Shown here one piece after another: positions 27,986 through 37,978 of a DNA stretch of 64,000 bases; the stretch's first letter is position 1, and the number at the start of each line of letters is the position of its first letter. The position numbers and the translations under genes were made by a program. Location: positions 1-64,000 of the forward strand of contig JAPPHA010000035.1 of NCBI GenBank assembly GCA_028874915.1, written 5' to 3'. The notes under the pieces are model-generated. The model did no database searches, had not been told where the DNA came from, and worked only from the letters and a program-made list of their open reading frames with translations. Source of the stretch: Paracoccaceae bacterium. GTDB lineage: Bacteria > Pseudomonadota > Alphaproteobacteria > Rhodobacterales > Rhodobacteraceae.

Positions 27986-29440
27986 TCACACGGGGGGTCC
28001 GATCGGTTCGCAGAATTCGTTCTGCGCACGCAACAACGTGCAAAAGTCTTTCGCTTCGGATTCGCTGAGACCGTCGAATCTCGCCTGATAACGCTGGCGC
28101 CCTTTCTCGTTGACCAGTTCGACGGTCCGTCGGGCTCTGACGAAGGATCCCGACCATCGCAGCACCGTCGTCATCAAGCGTTTTTCGGCCGCGTGCCAGT
28201 TGGCATGATGGCCGACAACGGCCCGCCAGTTCCGATTCGAGGGATCCTGGCGCTGGCTGACAACACGGGCTGACCGATAGTCCTCCACGATCCTGTTGGG
28301 CGCAGGTCGTGGCCGTTCGATCACGACTGTCGTCAGCACCGTCGGCAATTCCGGGGGCGTGACGTCGGCATCCGTATCGCCTTCGGCCATGACCAGGCCC
28401 GCTTCTCCGGTTTCGCCTGACGCGGCCGCGAGTTTTGTTGCGTCCGACGCATCGTCGAGTTCGTCTCCGAGGGCGCCGACGACATACCGGTCCAGGATCG
28501 ACGCCGGACGATGGCGCGGACGCAGACCCGGCGTGTTGCGGGCCAGGATCCTGTTGCCATCCGGTCCCACGGCGAAAATCGGCGGCAGTGCGGCGACACT
28601 GGCCGATCGGGGAGCCCGCTGAAAGCCCATTTCAAGAAGTTCCGCCACCCGTCTGTCGCGCCGCGCCGCAGTCTTTCCACCAAAAACCGTGGCAATGATG
28701 CGAACATTGTCTCTGCGGGCCGACGCTACCAGGCTGAAGCCGGAGGCGCGGGTGTATCCCGTCTTGATGCCGTCCGCGCCACGATAGCTCGACAGCAGAC
28801 GCCGATTGGTGTTCCGGACCCTGGCGACACCGGCATCGGCCGTTGGCCGGGAGAAGAGATTGTAATATTCCGGAAAGTCGTAGAGGAGCCGGCGGCCAAG
28901 AATTGTCATGTCCCGGGCCGATGACAGATGGCCGCTCTGGGTCAGCCCGTGCGCATTCTTGAAGTTCGTTTTCGTCATTCCCATCAGCCGGGCAGTCGCC
29001 GTCATTCGACGGATAAAGGCCGCTTCGCTCCCGGAAATGGCCTCGCCCAGTGCCGTCGCCGCATCATTGGCGGATCGAACCGCCGTCGCCCGGATCAGGT
29101 GACGGACGGAAATCCTTTGCCCTGCCCGGAGACCCAGCTTCGATGGCGGCTCGCCGGCCGCGTTGCGCGAAACCTTGACCCGCGTATCGAGTCCGATTTC
29201 GCCACCTTCGACGGCCTGGAAGGCAACGTAGAGCGTCATCATCTTTGTCAGGGACGCCGGATGCAGACGGGTGTCTGCGTTTCTCGAATGAAGGACCTCG
29301 CCGGTCCGTGCATCCATCACCATCGCGGCATACTGGCTGGCCGATGCGCCCGAGACGCATAAGGCAACCAGGAGTGCGGCGATCGCTACCCGGAAGATCA
29401 ACAATGGTCTGAATACCCTCTGCTCAATAGATTGCCTCAT
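27986..29440 (-). CDS. D-alanyl-D-alanine carboxypeptidase with SPOR domain
   Basis: A 484-residue secreted penicillin-binding protein (peptidase family S11). A signal peptide (LLIFRVAIAALLVALCVSGASA) precedes the catalytic domain with SLTKM (SxxK, about residue 65), the SAN triad in AVRSANDAATALG and KTG in GADGIKTGYTRASG. The C-terminal ~80 residues (RNWRAVVGHHANWHAAEKRL to the end) form a SPOR-type septal peptidoglycan-binding domain. It trims pentapeptide side chains, likely at the division site. ATG at 29440 places the signal peptide correctly. Confidence 0.95.
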   Translation of the reverse strand: MRQSIEQRVFRPLLIFRVAIAALLVALCVSGASASQYAAMVMDARTGEVLHSRNADTRLHPASLTKMMTLYVAFQAVEGGEIGLDTRVKVSRNAAGEPPSKLGLRAGQRISVRHLIRATAVRSANDAATALGEAISGSEAAFIRRMTATARLMGMTKTNFKNAHGLTQSGHLSSARDMTILGRRLLYDFPEYYNLFSRPTADAGVARVRNTNRRLLSSYRGADGIKTGYTRASGFSLVASARRDNVRIIATVFGGKTAARRDRRVAELLEMGFQRAPRSASVAALPPIFAVGPDGNRILARNTPGLRPRHRPASILDRYVVGALGDELDDASDATKLAAASGETGEAGLVMAEGDTDADVTPPELPTVLTTVVIERPRPAPNRIVEDYRSARVVSQRQDPSNRNWRAVVGHHANWHAAEKRLMTTVLRWSGSFVRARRTVELVNEKGRQRYQARFDGLSESEAKDFCTLLRAQNEFCEPIGPPV

Positions 29441-30297
29441 GATGGCGCCGCTTGAACGCGAACTTCCGCGAAATGTAGCATGGAATTGCCGGCCGTAAAG
29501 AAGAATTCTGCAACGCATTGATTCTGTTGACTTGATTCCCGTCGGGACGACCGCCGGTCATCGCCGCCCGAATAGCCCGTGCAGGTGCCGGCTGACGGCT
29601 CGGTGCCGGACCGGGTTCAAAGAGCCGGTCTCCCGTCACATACGGCCCCTCGACAGCCATCTCAAATTTGCGAATTTCGACAAGAGTGAACACAAGTTTG
29701 GGATCGTCAACATCCAAGGCAGCAAGATATTGTAACGCGGACACTCTCCGGGATGCACGAACGCGACGTTGCTGAATCCGGGAATCAGCCCGTAATCCGT
29801 GCCAGTTTACCCATCACGTCCCGGCCACGTTGCAGCCGGGGAACCTGGATTTTGCGGGCTCGCAGGTTCACGACACACAGTCGGCGCGTCCGCAATTCCG
29901 GCATCCAAAAAACGCTCCGCCGTTCCGGCGATCACGGAAATGCCGGACTTCATCATACAAGAGGCCGCCTGCGAGTCGGGGTGATTCGCGCAAGGGATGG
30001 TCGTTGTCTTGGCAAAGTGAGTCTCCGTCACCCAATGCGGTCCCGGAGGGCCGGCGAGGGCCGTACGCTTCCGGACCGGGCCAACGCGGACCGGACCCTG
30101 GCCAAGGGACGGGAACTCCCGTCCGCGAGCCCCGGACTTCAGGCCATTCCTGCGCTGTCGGGGCGATATCCGCAGTCCGCCGTCCGGCCGCACCCGGCGG
30201 TTCCCACGGTCCTGCGTGCGGTTTTCTGGGGTGTCCTTGACGGGCCGTTTACGGTAGTCGGTAACGCAGACTCCGGAGAGACAACTGGCCGAAACCC
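29441..30297. other. long intergenic region; at most one doubtful small ORF
   Basis: About 850 bp between the carboxypeptidase start and clpS. A leftward GTG frame at 29744 has GGAGA upstream and a protein-like beginning (LVFTLVEIRKFEMAVEGPYVTGD) but runs over the carboxypeptidase start, so it is not called as a gene. The section 29650-29740 is less GC-rich and may carry promoters. No RNA gene was recognised. Confidence 0.4.
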
Positions 30298-30645
30298 ATG
30301 GAAGTAATGTGCATCCATTCTCATTCGGATGATTCCCCGGATTCGGACGTTCTCACGCACACTCGGACCCGAACGCGAACACGAACCGAGCGGCCGCCGC
30401 TCTACAAGGTGCTGCTTCTCAACGACGACTACACGCCCATGGAGTTCGTCGTCCATGTCCTCGAGACGGTCTTCGGAATGGGTCACCAGCGGGCCGTGGC
30501 GTTAATGCTGACCGTTCATCAGAAAGGGCTGGCGGTGATTGGCGTTTTCACCCGGGAAGTCGCCGAAACCAAGGTTACACAAGTGATGGAGTACGCGAAG
30601 AAGCACAGCCACCCGCTTCAATGTGTCATGGAAAAGGAAGACTAG
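30298..30645 (+). CDS. clpS: ATP-dependent Clp protease adaptor ClpS
   Basis: A 115-residue N-recognin that hands N-end-rule substrates to ClpAP. The core is [39 protein letters not shown] and [20 protein letters not shown], with all substrate-pocket residues in place. The N-terminal tail includes a repeated Thr-Arg run ([14 protein letters not shown]) coded by an ACNCGN microsatellite-like tract. ATG at 30307 is an alternative start. clpA is not adjacent in this window. Confidence 0.97.
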   Translation: MEVMCIHSHSDDSPDSDVLTHTRTRTRTRTERPPLYKVLLLNDDYTPMEFVVHVLETVFGMGHQRAVALMLTVHQKGLAVIGVFTREVAETKVTQVMEYAKKHSHPLQCVMEKED

Positions 30646-30668
30646 CTGCGGGCGGGTCTCCAGGACCG

Positions 30669-31679
30669 ATGACCGGTGCCGACCGGCTCGGTCTCCCGTT
30701 CCGGGACGGCAGGCTGCACCTTCCCGAAGGGTATCCGATCGTCGCCTGGAATGGCCGTCTTCGCCCGTTCTATCGATGGCTCGGCCCCGAACGGCTGAAC
30801 GTCGTTCAGGACGATCGCACCCGGTATGACCAGCTTGTCGCCGAAGGGTTCCGGGTCCGGACTGCCACCGAGGAAACGGCGTTCCTTGCCGTTGCCGAAC
30901 TCGACCGATCACGACAGCGGACGCTGGGGTTGATTGGCGCCGCCTATTCCCGGCTAAGGCCCGGCGGAACACTGATGATCGACGGGGACCGAGGAGAGGG
31001 GATCGACGGAATCCTCAAAACCGTCAGGTCGATCCACCCGGTTGACGGCTGCCTCTCGAAAGCCCATGGTCGCGTGCTTTGGCTGACCCGCCGCGAATCG
31101 GGGTCCAGCGCTTTCGATGCCTGGCAACAACAGCTCGTTCCCAGCCCGAATGCCGCAGGATTTCAATCTGTTCCGGGTCTGTTCAGCGCCGACGATGTCG
31201 ACCCCGGATCCGCGCTTCTGGCAAGAAACCTCCCGCCGCTCAGGGGTACCGGCATTGATCTCGGTGCCGGCTGGGGTTGGCTGTCACACCATGCCCTCAC
31301 CGGAAACCCGGAAATTCATCGCCTGACGCTCGTCGATTCGCGACACGCCGCCATTGAATGCGCGCGGATGAACATCAAAGACGGGCGCGTTCGCTTTGCC
31401 TGGGCGGATGCTCTCGCCTATGCTGGCGAGGGCGAGGTCGATTTTGTCCTGATGAATCCACCGTTCCACATGACCCGCAGGCCCGATCCCGGTCTCGGCC
31501 GCGCCTTCATCCGACGGGCGGCCACGCTTTTGAACCCCAACGGGACGCTGCATCTCGTCGGCAACCGCCGTCTGGCCTATGAGTCGTCACTTGGCGCCTG
31601 TTTCCGGTCCTTCCGGACGGTCAGCGAAGCCGGTGGATACAAGGTCATTCGGGCGACCCGGCCCCGGCCCGGTCCGTGA
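30669..31679 (+). CDS. RsmC-like rRNA small-subunit methyltransferase
   Basis: A 336-residue two-domain Rossmann methyltransferase. The C-terminal domain has the SAM motif GTGIDLGAGWGWLSHHAL (about residue 195) and the guanine-N2 catalytic motif VLMNPPFHM. The N-terminal domain is a degenerate copy, as in RsmC/RlmG, which methylate G1207 of 16S or G1835 of 23S rRNA. Which of the two cannot be decided. It follows clpS by 23 bp; ATG at 30669 matches the start of the N-terminal domain. Confidence 0.88.
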   Translation: MTGADRLGLPFRDGRLHLPEGYPIVAWNGRLRPFYRWLGPERLNVVQDDRTRYDQLVAEGFRVRTATEETAFLAVAELDRSRQRTLGLIGAAYSRLRPGGTLMIDGDRGEGIDGILKTVRSIHPVDGCLSKAHGRVLWLTRRESGSSAFDAWQQQLVPSPNAAGFQSVPGLFSADDVDPGSALLARNLPPLRGTGIDLGAGWGWLSHHALTGNPEIHRLTLVDSRHAAIECARMNIKDGRVRFAWADALAYAGEGEVDFVLMNPPFHMTRRPDPGLGRAFIRRAATLLNPNGTLHLVGNRRLAYESSLGACFRSFRTVSEAGGYKVIRATRPRPGP

Positions 31680-31845
31680 ACCCGATTCCCGATTTCCTAT
31701 CCCGGCTGTCGCGTTTCGGCCTCGAAAACCTGCAGTGCGGAACGGTTCGGAGAGGCGGTCCCGCCAATCGGGGCACAGGCATCTGGCGATGTCTTCCGCA
31801 TTCTCTTATCGTCACAGAAGAATTCCAGCTTCCGGAAGTGTGCCG

Positions 31846-32637
31846 ATGCCGTTTTCCATGACCGGCAAGACCACCATCGTCACGGGCGCCGCCGCCGGAA
31901 TCGGTCTTGCGATCGCCCGGCGGTTTGCCGAGGCCGATGCGAATGTCATGATGGTCGATAGCGACGATCAAGCATTACGCCGCGAATGCCGGGACATGCC
32001 GGCTGGCAGCAATGCCCAACGATATTGCGGCGACATCAACGAGAAACTCACCATCGTCAATCTTCTTGCCGCGACCCTCGACGCCTACGAGCGTGTGGAT
32101 GTTCTCGTCAATGCGAATCTCCGGTGGCGGCATTCGGACCCCATGGTCTCTCATGACGACGCCCTTGATGAACTCTTTCGCCACAACGTTCTCGCCAACA
32201 TGCGACTGACCCGTCTCGTTGCCGACCGGATGATCCAGCAGGCGCAAGACGAAGGAAGTGATCGCGCCGCAGGAGCCATCGTCAATATCAGTGCTCTGGT
32301 CCCTGAAAACGCGCCCCCGGAACTGTTCGCCTTTTCGATCAGCTGTGCCGCCCTGAACAGGATGACACAGAGTTTCGCCTCCGCTCTCGCCCGACATCGC
32401 ATCCGGGTGAACGCCGTCGCCGCAGGCGGTGTCCTCGCCACCAGCCTCAAGAGACGGTCGAGCGCAGCAACCCATCAAAGGGAATCGACTGACCGGGCGG
32501 GCCCTCTGGATCATATCGACGAAACCGCAGACATTGCCGAGACGGCGCAGTTCCTCGCGGCAACCGGTGCACTGGCCGTAACCGGCGAGATCATGACCAT
32601 TGACAGCACCTACGGTTCCGAACGGCGCCGGCCCTGA
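31846..32637 (+). CDS. SDR-fold protein with degenerate active site
   Basis: A 263-residue short-chain dehydrogenase/reductase-fold protein. The nucleotide-binding motif TGAAAGIGLAIARRF is intact at the N terminus. At the catalytic position the usual Tyr-x3-Lys is replaced: the sequence reads PPELFAFSISCAALNRM, where Phe and Cys occupy the Tyr and Lys positions, although the serine of NISAL remains. The NNAG segment is also altered (NANLRWR). It may bind NAD(P)H without ordinary SDR chemistry. ATG at 31846 is chosen by homology; a longer frame is unlikely. Confidence 0.85.
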   Translation: MPFSMTGKTTIVTGAAAGIGLAIARRFAEADANVMMVDSDDQALRRECRDMPAGSNAQRYCGDINEKLTIVNLLAATLDAYERVDVLVNANLRWRHSDPMVSHDDALDELFRHNVLANMRLTRLVADRMIQQAQDEGSDRAAGAIVNISALVPENAPPELFAFSISCAALNRMTQSFASALARHRIRVNAVAAGGVLATSLKRRSSAATHQRESTDRAGPLDHIDETADIAETAQFLAATGALAVTGEIMTIDSTYGSERRRP

Positions 32638-32649
32638 ACCGTCAGACAT

Positions 32650-33594
32650 TCAGGACATTCCATCCAACCACCGCTCGGCACCAGGTGCCTCCCGCAACTG
32701 AACCGCCAAGTCCTGGCCCAGGCGGCCAGCCTGAGTGGACGGCCCTCGCATCTCGCCCTTGACGCAATCGGAACCGTCCGGGCTCAGAACCTCGCCCCGA
32801 AGGCGCAGCCCGGTTGGCGTCAACTCGGCAAACCCGGCAACTGCCGTCCGGCAGGACCCGCCCAGCCCTTTCAGAAGCGCACGCTCGGCGCGGAGCTGGA
32901 TCCCGGTCTGCCTATCCGAGAGCGCTGTCAGGAGCATGACGACCGGTGTGTCGTCCATCCGTGCGTCGACGCCAACCGCGCCCTGGCCAATCGCCGGCAG
33001 CATGTCGTCTGGCGTCATCGCCAACGTCGCGTGGTGGGCCAGCCCAAGCCTGTTCAGTCCGGCCACGGCCAGGACGGTGGCCACGGCCTCGCCCCGGTGA
33101 AGTCGGTCGAGCCGGGTCTGGACGTTGCCCCTGAAACCGCAAAGCTCCAGATCCGGACGCAGCCGGAGGATCTGGCTCCGACGCCGCGGGCTGCTGGTTC
33201 CGACCCGGGCACCGTACGGCAGGTCGCAGAGAGACGGATGATCTAGGGCCACAAAGGCGTCGCGGACATCTTCACGCGGAAGAAAGCAGCACGTCCCGAT
33301 TCCGGCCGGACCGACACCGGGCCGGTCCTTCATTGAATGAACCGCCATGTCGATAGTGCCCGCGAGCAACGCCTGATCGATTTCGCGGACGAACAAGCCC
33401 TTGCCACCGACTTCGTGGAGCGGTCGGTCCCGAACGGCATCACCGGCCGTCCGGATCACGACGATTGCGATTCGGTCCGGGTCGATGCCGCCCCGCTCGA
33501 TCAGGCACGCCCGGAGTTCTCCCGCCTGAATACGCGCAAGCGGCGAGCCCCGGGTACCGATCCGGAGCGTCCGGTCCGCCAGATCAACCTTCAT
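32650..33594 (-). CDS. hemC: porphobilinogen deaminase (hydroxymethylbilane synthase)
   Basis: A 314-residue enzyme that joins four porphobilinogens into hydroxymethylbilane. Key parts: LRIGTRGSPLARIQA (start), VHSMKDRPG, GTSSPRRRSQIL, and the cysteine that carries the dipyrromethane cofactor in LKGLGGSCRTAVAGF. Normal length. It is divergent from hemE with a poly-G tract in between. Confidence 0.97.
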   Translation of the reverse strand: MKVDLADRTLRIGTRGSPLARIQAGELRACLIERGGIDPDRIAIVVIRTAGDAVRDRPLHEVGGKGLFVREIDQALLAGTIDMAVHSMKDRPGVGPAGIGTCCFLPREDVRDAFVALDHPSLCDLPYGARVGTSSPRRRSQILRLRPDLELCGFRGNVQTRLDRLHRGEAVATVLAVAGLNRLGLAHHATLAMTPDDMLPAIGQGAVGVDARMDDTPVVMLLTALSDRQTGIQLRAERALLKGLGGSCRTAVAGFAELTPTGLRLRGEVLSPDGSDCVKGEMRGPSTQAGRLGQDLAVQLREAPGAERWLDGMS

Positions 33595-33643
33595 GGTTCA
33601 GTCGGTTACCCACTTGGCGATGGCTCCTTGTCGGCCGGATCTC

Positions 33644-33656
33644 GGGGGGGGGGGGG
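33644..33656. repeat. 13-base poly-G homopolymer
   Basis: An uninterrupted run of 13 G lies between the divergent starts of hemC (33594) and hemE (33733). Runs of this length are hypermutable by slipped-strand mispairing and are also error-prone in sequencing. It is about 50 bp upstream of the hemC start and 77 bp upstream of hemE, within the likely promoter region of both. Confidence 0.9.
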
Positions 33657-33732
33657 CGATGCACGCCAGCCCCTTCACCTCGCCCTCCGGGGCTGTTAAA
33701 CCCATCAGCGTCAATCGATTGCATTTCCCGGA

Positions 33733-34782
33733 TTGAGTCAACTGAACCCATCCGACAAGCCAATCCTGAGGGCTCTGGCCGGTGAGGCCCTTCCTGTGCC
33801 ACCCGTCTGGATCATGCGGCAGGCGGGTCGGTATTTGCCGGAATACAGGAGAATCCGGGCACGGGAGAGACGTTTCCTCGATCTCTGCTATTCACCGGAT
33901 CTGGCGACGGAAATCTCATTGCAGCCGATCCGCCGGTATGGCCTTGATGCCGCCATCCTGTTCGCGGATATCCTCCTGCTGCCGCACGCACTGGGATGCA
34001 AACTCGATTTCCCGGAAGGCCATGGACCACGTCTGTCACCGGTCAGGACCCAAGGGGACATCGACGCCCTCGCCCCGGCCGCAGCCATTCACAACCACCT
34101 GGCGCCTGTCTACCGGACGATCGAAAATCTGCGCCGGGATCTGCCACCCGCCACCGCCTTGATCGGATTCGCCGGGGCTCCCTGGACTGTCGCGACCTAC
34201 ATGATCGCCGGCCGGGGCACACCCGGGCAGGAACCTGCCCACATGCTGATTCGCGAAGACCAGCGGCTATTCGACCGCTTGATCGACCACCTGACGGACG
34301 CGACCATACTCTATCTCTCTGAACAGGCGCGAGCCGGCGCCGAAGTGCTGAAGCTCTTCGACAGTTGGGCCGGAAGCCTGACCCGGAGCACGGCTTTGTT
34401 TGACCGCTACTGCAGCCGCGTCCACCGCCGCATTTTCAAGGCGCTCCGGCGCAACTTTCCGGCTGTGCCACTCATCGGATTTCCTCGCGGCGCCGGCCGG
34501 CGATATGCCAGCTATGTTGCATCAACCGGCGTCGATTGCATCGCTCTCGGCACCGACATCGACGCCACCGAGGCGGCGCGTGACCTGCAGCCCCGGGCCT
34601 GCGTTCAGGGGAATCTTGATCCGAAATTCCTTGTCTCCGGCGGGGCCCCGCTCATCGCCGAGACCCGCCGGATCGTGGCCGCCTTCGCCGGCGGTGCCCA
34701 TGTGTTCAACCTCGGACACGGCATCACTCCGGACGCCGATCCCGACAATGTCCGGCGAATGATCGACACCATCAGACGCTGA
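33733..34782 (+). CDS. hemE: uroporphyrinogen decarboxylase
   Basis: A 349-residue enzyme converting uroporphyrinogen III to coproporphyrinogen III. Signature 1 [17 protein letters not shown] (residues about 22-38) and signature 2 [16 protein letters not shown] (about 148-163) are both intact, and [10 protein letters not shown] carries the active-site Asp. TTG at 33733 is the best start, after CCGGA; no ATG is near. Cytosolic haem pathway enzyme, divergent from hemC and convergent with hemF. Confidence 0.97.
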   Translation: MSQLNPSDKPILRALAGEALPVPPVWIMRQAGRYLPEYRRIRARERRFLDLCYSPDLATEISLQPIRRYGLDAAILFADILLLPHALGCKLDFPEGHGPRLSPVRTQGDIDALAPAAAIHNHLAPVYRTIENLRRDLPPATALIGFAGAPWTVATYMIAGRGTPGQEPAHMLIREDQRLFDRLIDHLTDATILYLSEQARAGAEVLKLFDSWAGSLTRSTALFDRYCSRVHRRIFKALRRNFPAVPLIGFPRGAGRRYASYVASTGVDCIALGTDIDATEAARDLQPRACVQGNLDPKFLVSGGAPLIAETRRIVAAFAGGAHVFNLGHGITPDADPDNVRRMIDTIRR

Positions 34783-34861
34783 AACGCGACAGACCGGTCG
34801 CCCGGCCCGTACCGGGAGCATGACCCTGAGGCCCGGTACCGGTATTCCCCGAACCCGACTG

Positions 34862-35815
34862 TCACTGCCACCGCACCAGCGGTGGCAAGCTCATCAGAAC
34901 GGCATCCGGATCATGGCCCGACTCGAGACCGAACCGGGTTCCCCGATCGTAAAGGAGATTGAATTCCACATAGCGCCCGCGCCGCATCAACTGTTGTTCA
35001 CGGTCAACGCATGTCCAGGGATCGTGGCGCCGTCTTTCGACGATCGGCATCCACGCCTTGAGGACTGCATCACCGACATCTCGGACGAAGGCGAAGTCCG
35101 CGTCCCAGTCTCCGGACGCAAGATCATCAAAGAAAATTCCGCCCGCGCCTCGTGCCTCCTGTCGATGAGGAATCCGGAAGTACCGGTCTGCCCAGTCCCG
35201 GAACCGGGGATAGAAGTCCGGGGCGTGGCGATCGCAAACGGCCTGAAGCACCTGATGGAAATGGTTCGTATCGGCGGGTTCCGGCACGGCCGGATTGAGA
35301 TCGATACCCCCACCGAACCAGGTTGCAAACGGCGTCCAGAACATGCGCGTATTCATATGAAGTGCGGGGACCTTCGGGCTGTTCATATGGGCAACAAGGG
35401 AAATCCCGGAAGCCCAGAACCGCGGGTCCCGGCCAAGCCCCGGGATTTCCCGGCGTTCCGTCAGGGACGCCATGGCCGCGGCGCCAAGCTGCCCATGTAC
35501 CGTCGAGACATTGATGCCGATCTTTTCGAAAACGCGTCCGTCCCGCATCACCGACATCAGCCCGCCACCACCGTCCCGGTGCGCCGCGTCGTCGTTCCCG
35601 TCTTCGCCGTCGCCAGCGTCACTGCCATTCCGACCGACAACGGGATCCTGACGCCGTGTGGTTCGAACGGTGAATCGTCCGGCATCCCGGTCGCTTAACG
35701 ACCCGTGGCAGTGACGGACTTCCAAGGCCTCGAATTCGCGACAGAGAACATCGCGGAGTTGCCGGAACCAGGTTGATACACGGTCCTGCCGAAAGACCGT
35801 CAATTCATCGATCAT
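34862..35815 (-). CDS. hemF: oxygen-dependent coproporphyrinogen III oxidase
   Basis: A 317-residue enzyme making protoporphyrinogen IX with O2. Diagnostic are MSVMRDGRVFEKIGINVSTVHG, PALHMNTRMFWTPFATWFGGGIDLNP and RGRYVEFNLLYDRGTRFGL. An acidic, glycine-rich insertion (DAGDGEDGNDDAAHRDGGGG, about residues 66-85) sits just before the conserved core and is not typical. ATG at 35815. Confidence 0.95.
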   Translation of the reverse strand: MIDELTVFRQDRVSTWFRQLRDVLCREFEALEVRHCHGSLSDRDAGRFTVRTTRRQDPVVGRNGSDAGDGEDGNDDAAHRDGGGGLMSVMRDGRVFEKIGINVSTVHGQLGAAAMASLTERREIPGLGRDPRFWASGISLVAHMNSPKVPALHMNTRMFWTPFATWFGGGIDLNPAVPEPADTNHFHQVLQAVCDRHAPDFYPRFRDWADRYFRIPHRQEARGAGGIFFDDLASGDWDADFAFVRDVGDAVLKAWMPIVERRRHDPWTCVDREQQLMRRGRYVEFNLLYDRGTRFGLESGHDPDAVLMSLPPLVRWQ

Positions 35816-35937
35816 CGGTCACAAGATCCCGGACTTCGCGCACGGTCCGCCCGAAATCTCCGGGCATGGAAAAATCCGTCCGGCGAACGGCGGGCCGGCC
35901 ACGGCCCCGGGGCGGGTCCAGGAAATCCCGGAAGTGA

Positions 35938-37161
35938 TCAGGCGACAGCGCGCGACAGCGCGCATTGACTCCACAGTGCCGACAACGCTCGAACGAGGTG
36001 GTCGATGTCCCTGTCGCTGTGAAGGGGGGACGGGGTGATCCGAAGCCGTTCGGTTCCCTTGGGGACGGTCGGATAATTGATCGGAGTGACGTAGATTCCA
36101 TAGTCATCCCTGAGAATATCGGAGATCTGCCGGCACTTGACCGGGTCCTTGATCAGAACCGCCACGATATGGCTGTCCTCTCCGATATGGGGAATTCCGG
36201 CCCGATCCAGTCCCCGGCGAAGCCGGGCGACCTGCCGCTGGTGGCGGCGGCGTTCCTCATCGCTGGCCCTCAAATGCCGGACGGCCGCCAGCGCTCCCGA
36301 TGCAACGGCCGGCGGCAGGGACGTGGTGAAAATGAAACCGCTGGCGAAAGACCGTACAAAATCGCAACAGAGGCGAGACGCGGCGATGTATCCGCCGAGG
36401 CAACCGAAGGCCTTGGCCAGCGTCCCCTCGATGATCGTTACCCGGTCGGCCACGCCTTCGCGTGCGGCGATCCCGGCGCCTTCCGGACCGTAGAGTCCGA
36501 CAGCATGGACTTCGTCCAGATAGGTCATGGCACCATGGCGTTCCGCGACATCGCAGATCTCGGCGATGGGGGCGATATCGCCATCCATCGAATAGAGGGA
36601 TTCGAAGGCGACGATCTTTGGGGCTTCCGGCGGGCACTCGGCAAGTTTTTTATCCAGGTCCCGAACATCATTGTGTCGGAAGATCATTTTGGCCGCGCCG
36701 GAATGCCGGATACCCTGGATCATCGAGGCGTGGTTGGCGGCATCCGAAAGGATGACCGTTCCGGGAATTCGGGAACCCAGCGTCGAGAGCGTACTCCAGT
36801 TGGCGATATAGCCGGATGTGAAGATCAATGCCGCTTCCTTGCCGTGAAGTTCGGCGAGTTCGCGTTCCAGGAGGACATGGCAGTGGTTGGTCCCGGAAAT
36901 ATTTCGGGTTCCGCCGGAACCGACTCCGTAACGTTCAAGCGCCTCCCGGGCGGCGGAGACAACCGTCTCGCTCTGTGCCATCCCCAAGTAGTCATTGGAA
37001 CACCAGATGGTGACATCGCTGACGCCATCGGGTCCATGGCTGGACGCCATAGGTCGCCGGGTACGCAATCGTTCCAGATCGGCGAAGATCCGGTAGTTGC
37101 CGTCGTCCTTGAGAGCCCGGATCTGCGCGCTGAAGATGGCGTCGAAATCCGTGGCCGTCAC
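35938..37161 (-). CDS. hemA: 5-aminolevulinate synthase
   Basis: A 407-residue PLP enzyme condensing glycine with succinyl-CoA, the entry to the alphaproteobacterial haem pathway. The PLP lysine is in [15 protein letters not shown] (about residue 247); other landmarks are [30 protein letters not shown] and [19 protein letters not shown] at 37161 gives the standard N terminus; an ATG at 37245 overlapping the trcR stop would add 28 residues. It follows trcR by 73 bp on the same strand. Confidence 0.97.
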   Translation of the reverse strand: MTATDFDAIFSAQIRALKDDGNYRIFADLERLRTRRPMASSHGPDGVSDVTIWCSNDYLGMAQSETVVSAAREALERYGVGSGGTRNISGTNHCHVLLERELAELHGKEAALIFTSGYIANWSTLSTLGSRIPGTVILSDAANHASMIQGIRHSGAAKMIFRHNDVRDLDKKLAECPPEAPKIVAFESLYSMDGDIAPIAEICDVAERHGAMTYLDEVHAVGLYGPEGAGIAAREGVADRVTIIEGTLAKAFGCLGGYIAASRLCCDFVRSFASGFIFTTSLPPAVASGALAAVRHLRASDEERRRHQRQVARLRRGLDRAGIPHIGEDSHIVAVLIKDPVKCRQISDILRDDYGIYVTPINYPTVPKGTERLRITPSPLHSDRDIDHLVRALSALWSQCALSRAVA

Positions 37162-37234
37162 ACTGTCGTGTCTCGGCGCGGTCGGGTCCTGACCGGACCG
37201 ATCCGGTCCGACCGATCGGACCGGCCAAAGGCGG

Positions 37235-37978
37235 CTATGTGTCATCCTCGTCCCCGGATGGCAGGTTGAACAGGCTCTCGGCATCCACGAGGGCGTCTCT
37301 CCGGCTGTCGGCATCCCGATCCTTGTTCGAAAGACTGAAGTTCTCCAGGCCGGTGATCGACGTGGGAATCCGGACTTCAGGTTCCATCTGCAACGATTGC
37401 TCGGTGGACACCAGTTTCTTCCGTTGCTCTTCCGACATCACTTCCCCGAGATTCGCCTTCTTGGCAACCGCCGTTCGGACAGCCGCATCCAGTTCGGTTT
37501 GTCGGCACAGCCCGAGAGCGACCGGATCGGTCGGCTGAATGTTCGCCATGTTCCAGTGTGTCCGTTCACGGACCGACTTGATCGTGGGTTTTGTCGTCCC
37601 GATCAGCCTCGAAATCTGACCGTCGGTCAGTTCCGGATGGAATTTGACGAGCCAATTGATCGCCGCCGGTTTGTCCTGGCGCTTCGACAACGGGGTATAG
37701 CGCGGGCCCCGGCGCTTCGGCTCACCCCCGACTGCCGGCAGTTCTTTCAGATGAAGCCGATGCTCGGGGTCCTCCTGGCCCTTTCGCAGTTCTTCTTCTG
37801 ACAACTGGTTGCCCGCAACCGGATCCAGCCCCTTGATACCAATAGCCACTTCACCATCGGCAATTCCGTTGACCTCAAGTTCATGCAGGCCACAGAAGTC
37901 AGCGATCTGCCTGAACGTCAGGGATGTATTGTCAACAAGCCAAACGGCCGTCGCTTTCGCCATGATCGGAGTCGCCAT
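37235..37978 (-). CDS. trcR: cell-cycle transcriptional regulator TrcR (DUF1013)
   Basis: A 247-residue alphaproteobacterial DNA-binding protein. The N-terminal [31 protein letters not shown] and the second module [23 protein letters not shown] with [21 protein letters not shown] (a helix-turn-helix) are the DUF1013 signature. The acidic C-terminal tail is variable. Family members are linked to CtrA/GcrA-era cell-cycle regulation. Position directly before hemA could give co-transcription with haem synthesis. ATG at 37978 has GAGG 9 bases upstream. Confidence 0.92.
   Translation of the reverse strand: MATPIMAKATAVWLVDNTSLTFRQIADFCGLHELEVNGIADGEVAIGIKGLDPVAGNQLSEEELRKGQEDPEHRLHLKELPAVGGEPKRRGPRYTPLSKRQDKPAAINWLVKFHPELTDGQISRLIGTTKPTIKSVRERTHWNMANIQPTDPVALGLCRQTELDAAVRTAVAKKANLGEVMSEEQRKKLVSTEQSLQMEPEVRIPTSITGLENFSLSNKDRDADSRRDALVDAESLFNLPSGDEDDT

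Noticed and set aside
29424-29744. Leftward 106-codon frame with GTG start and GGAGA site
   Set aside because: Its beginning looks protein-like but it overlaps the carboxypeptidase start and has no recognised family.
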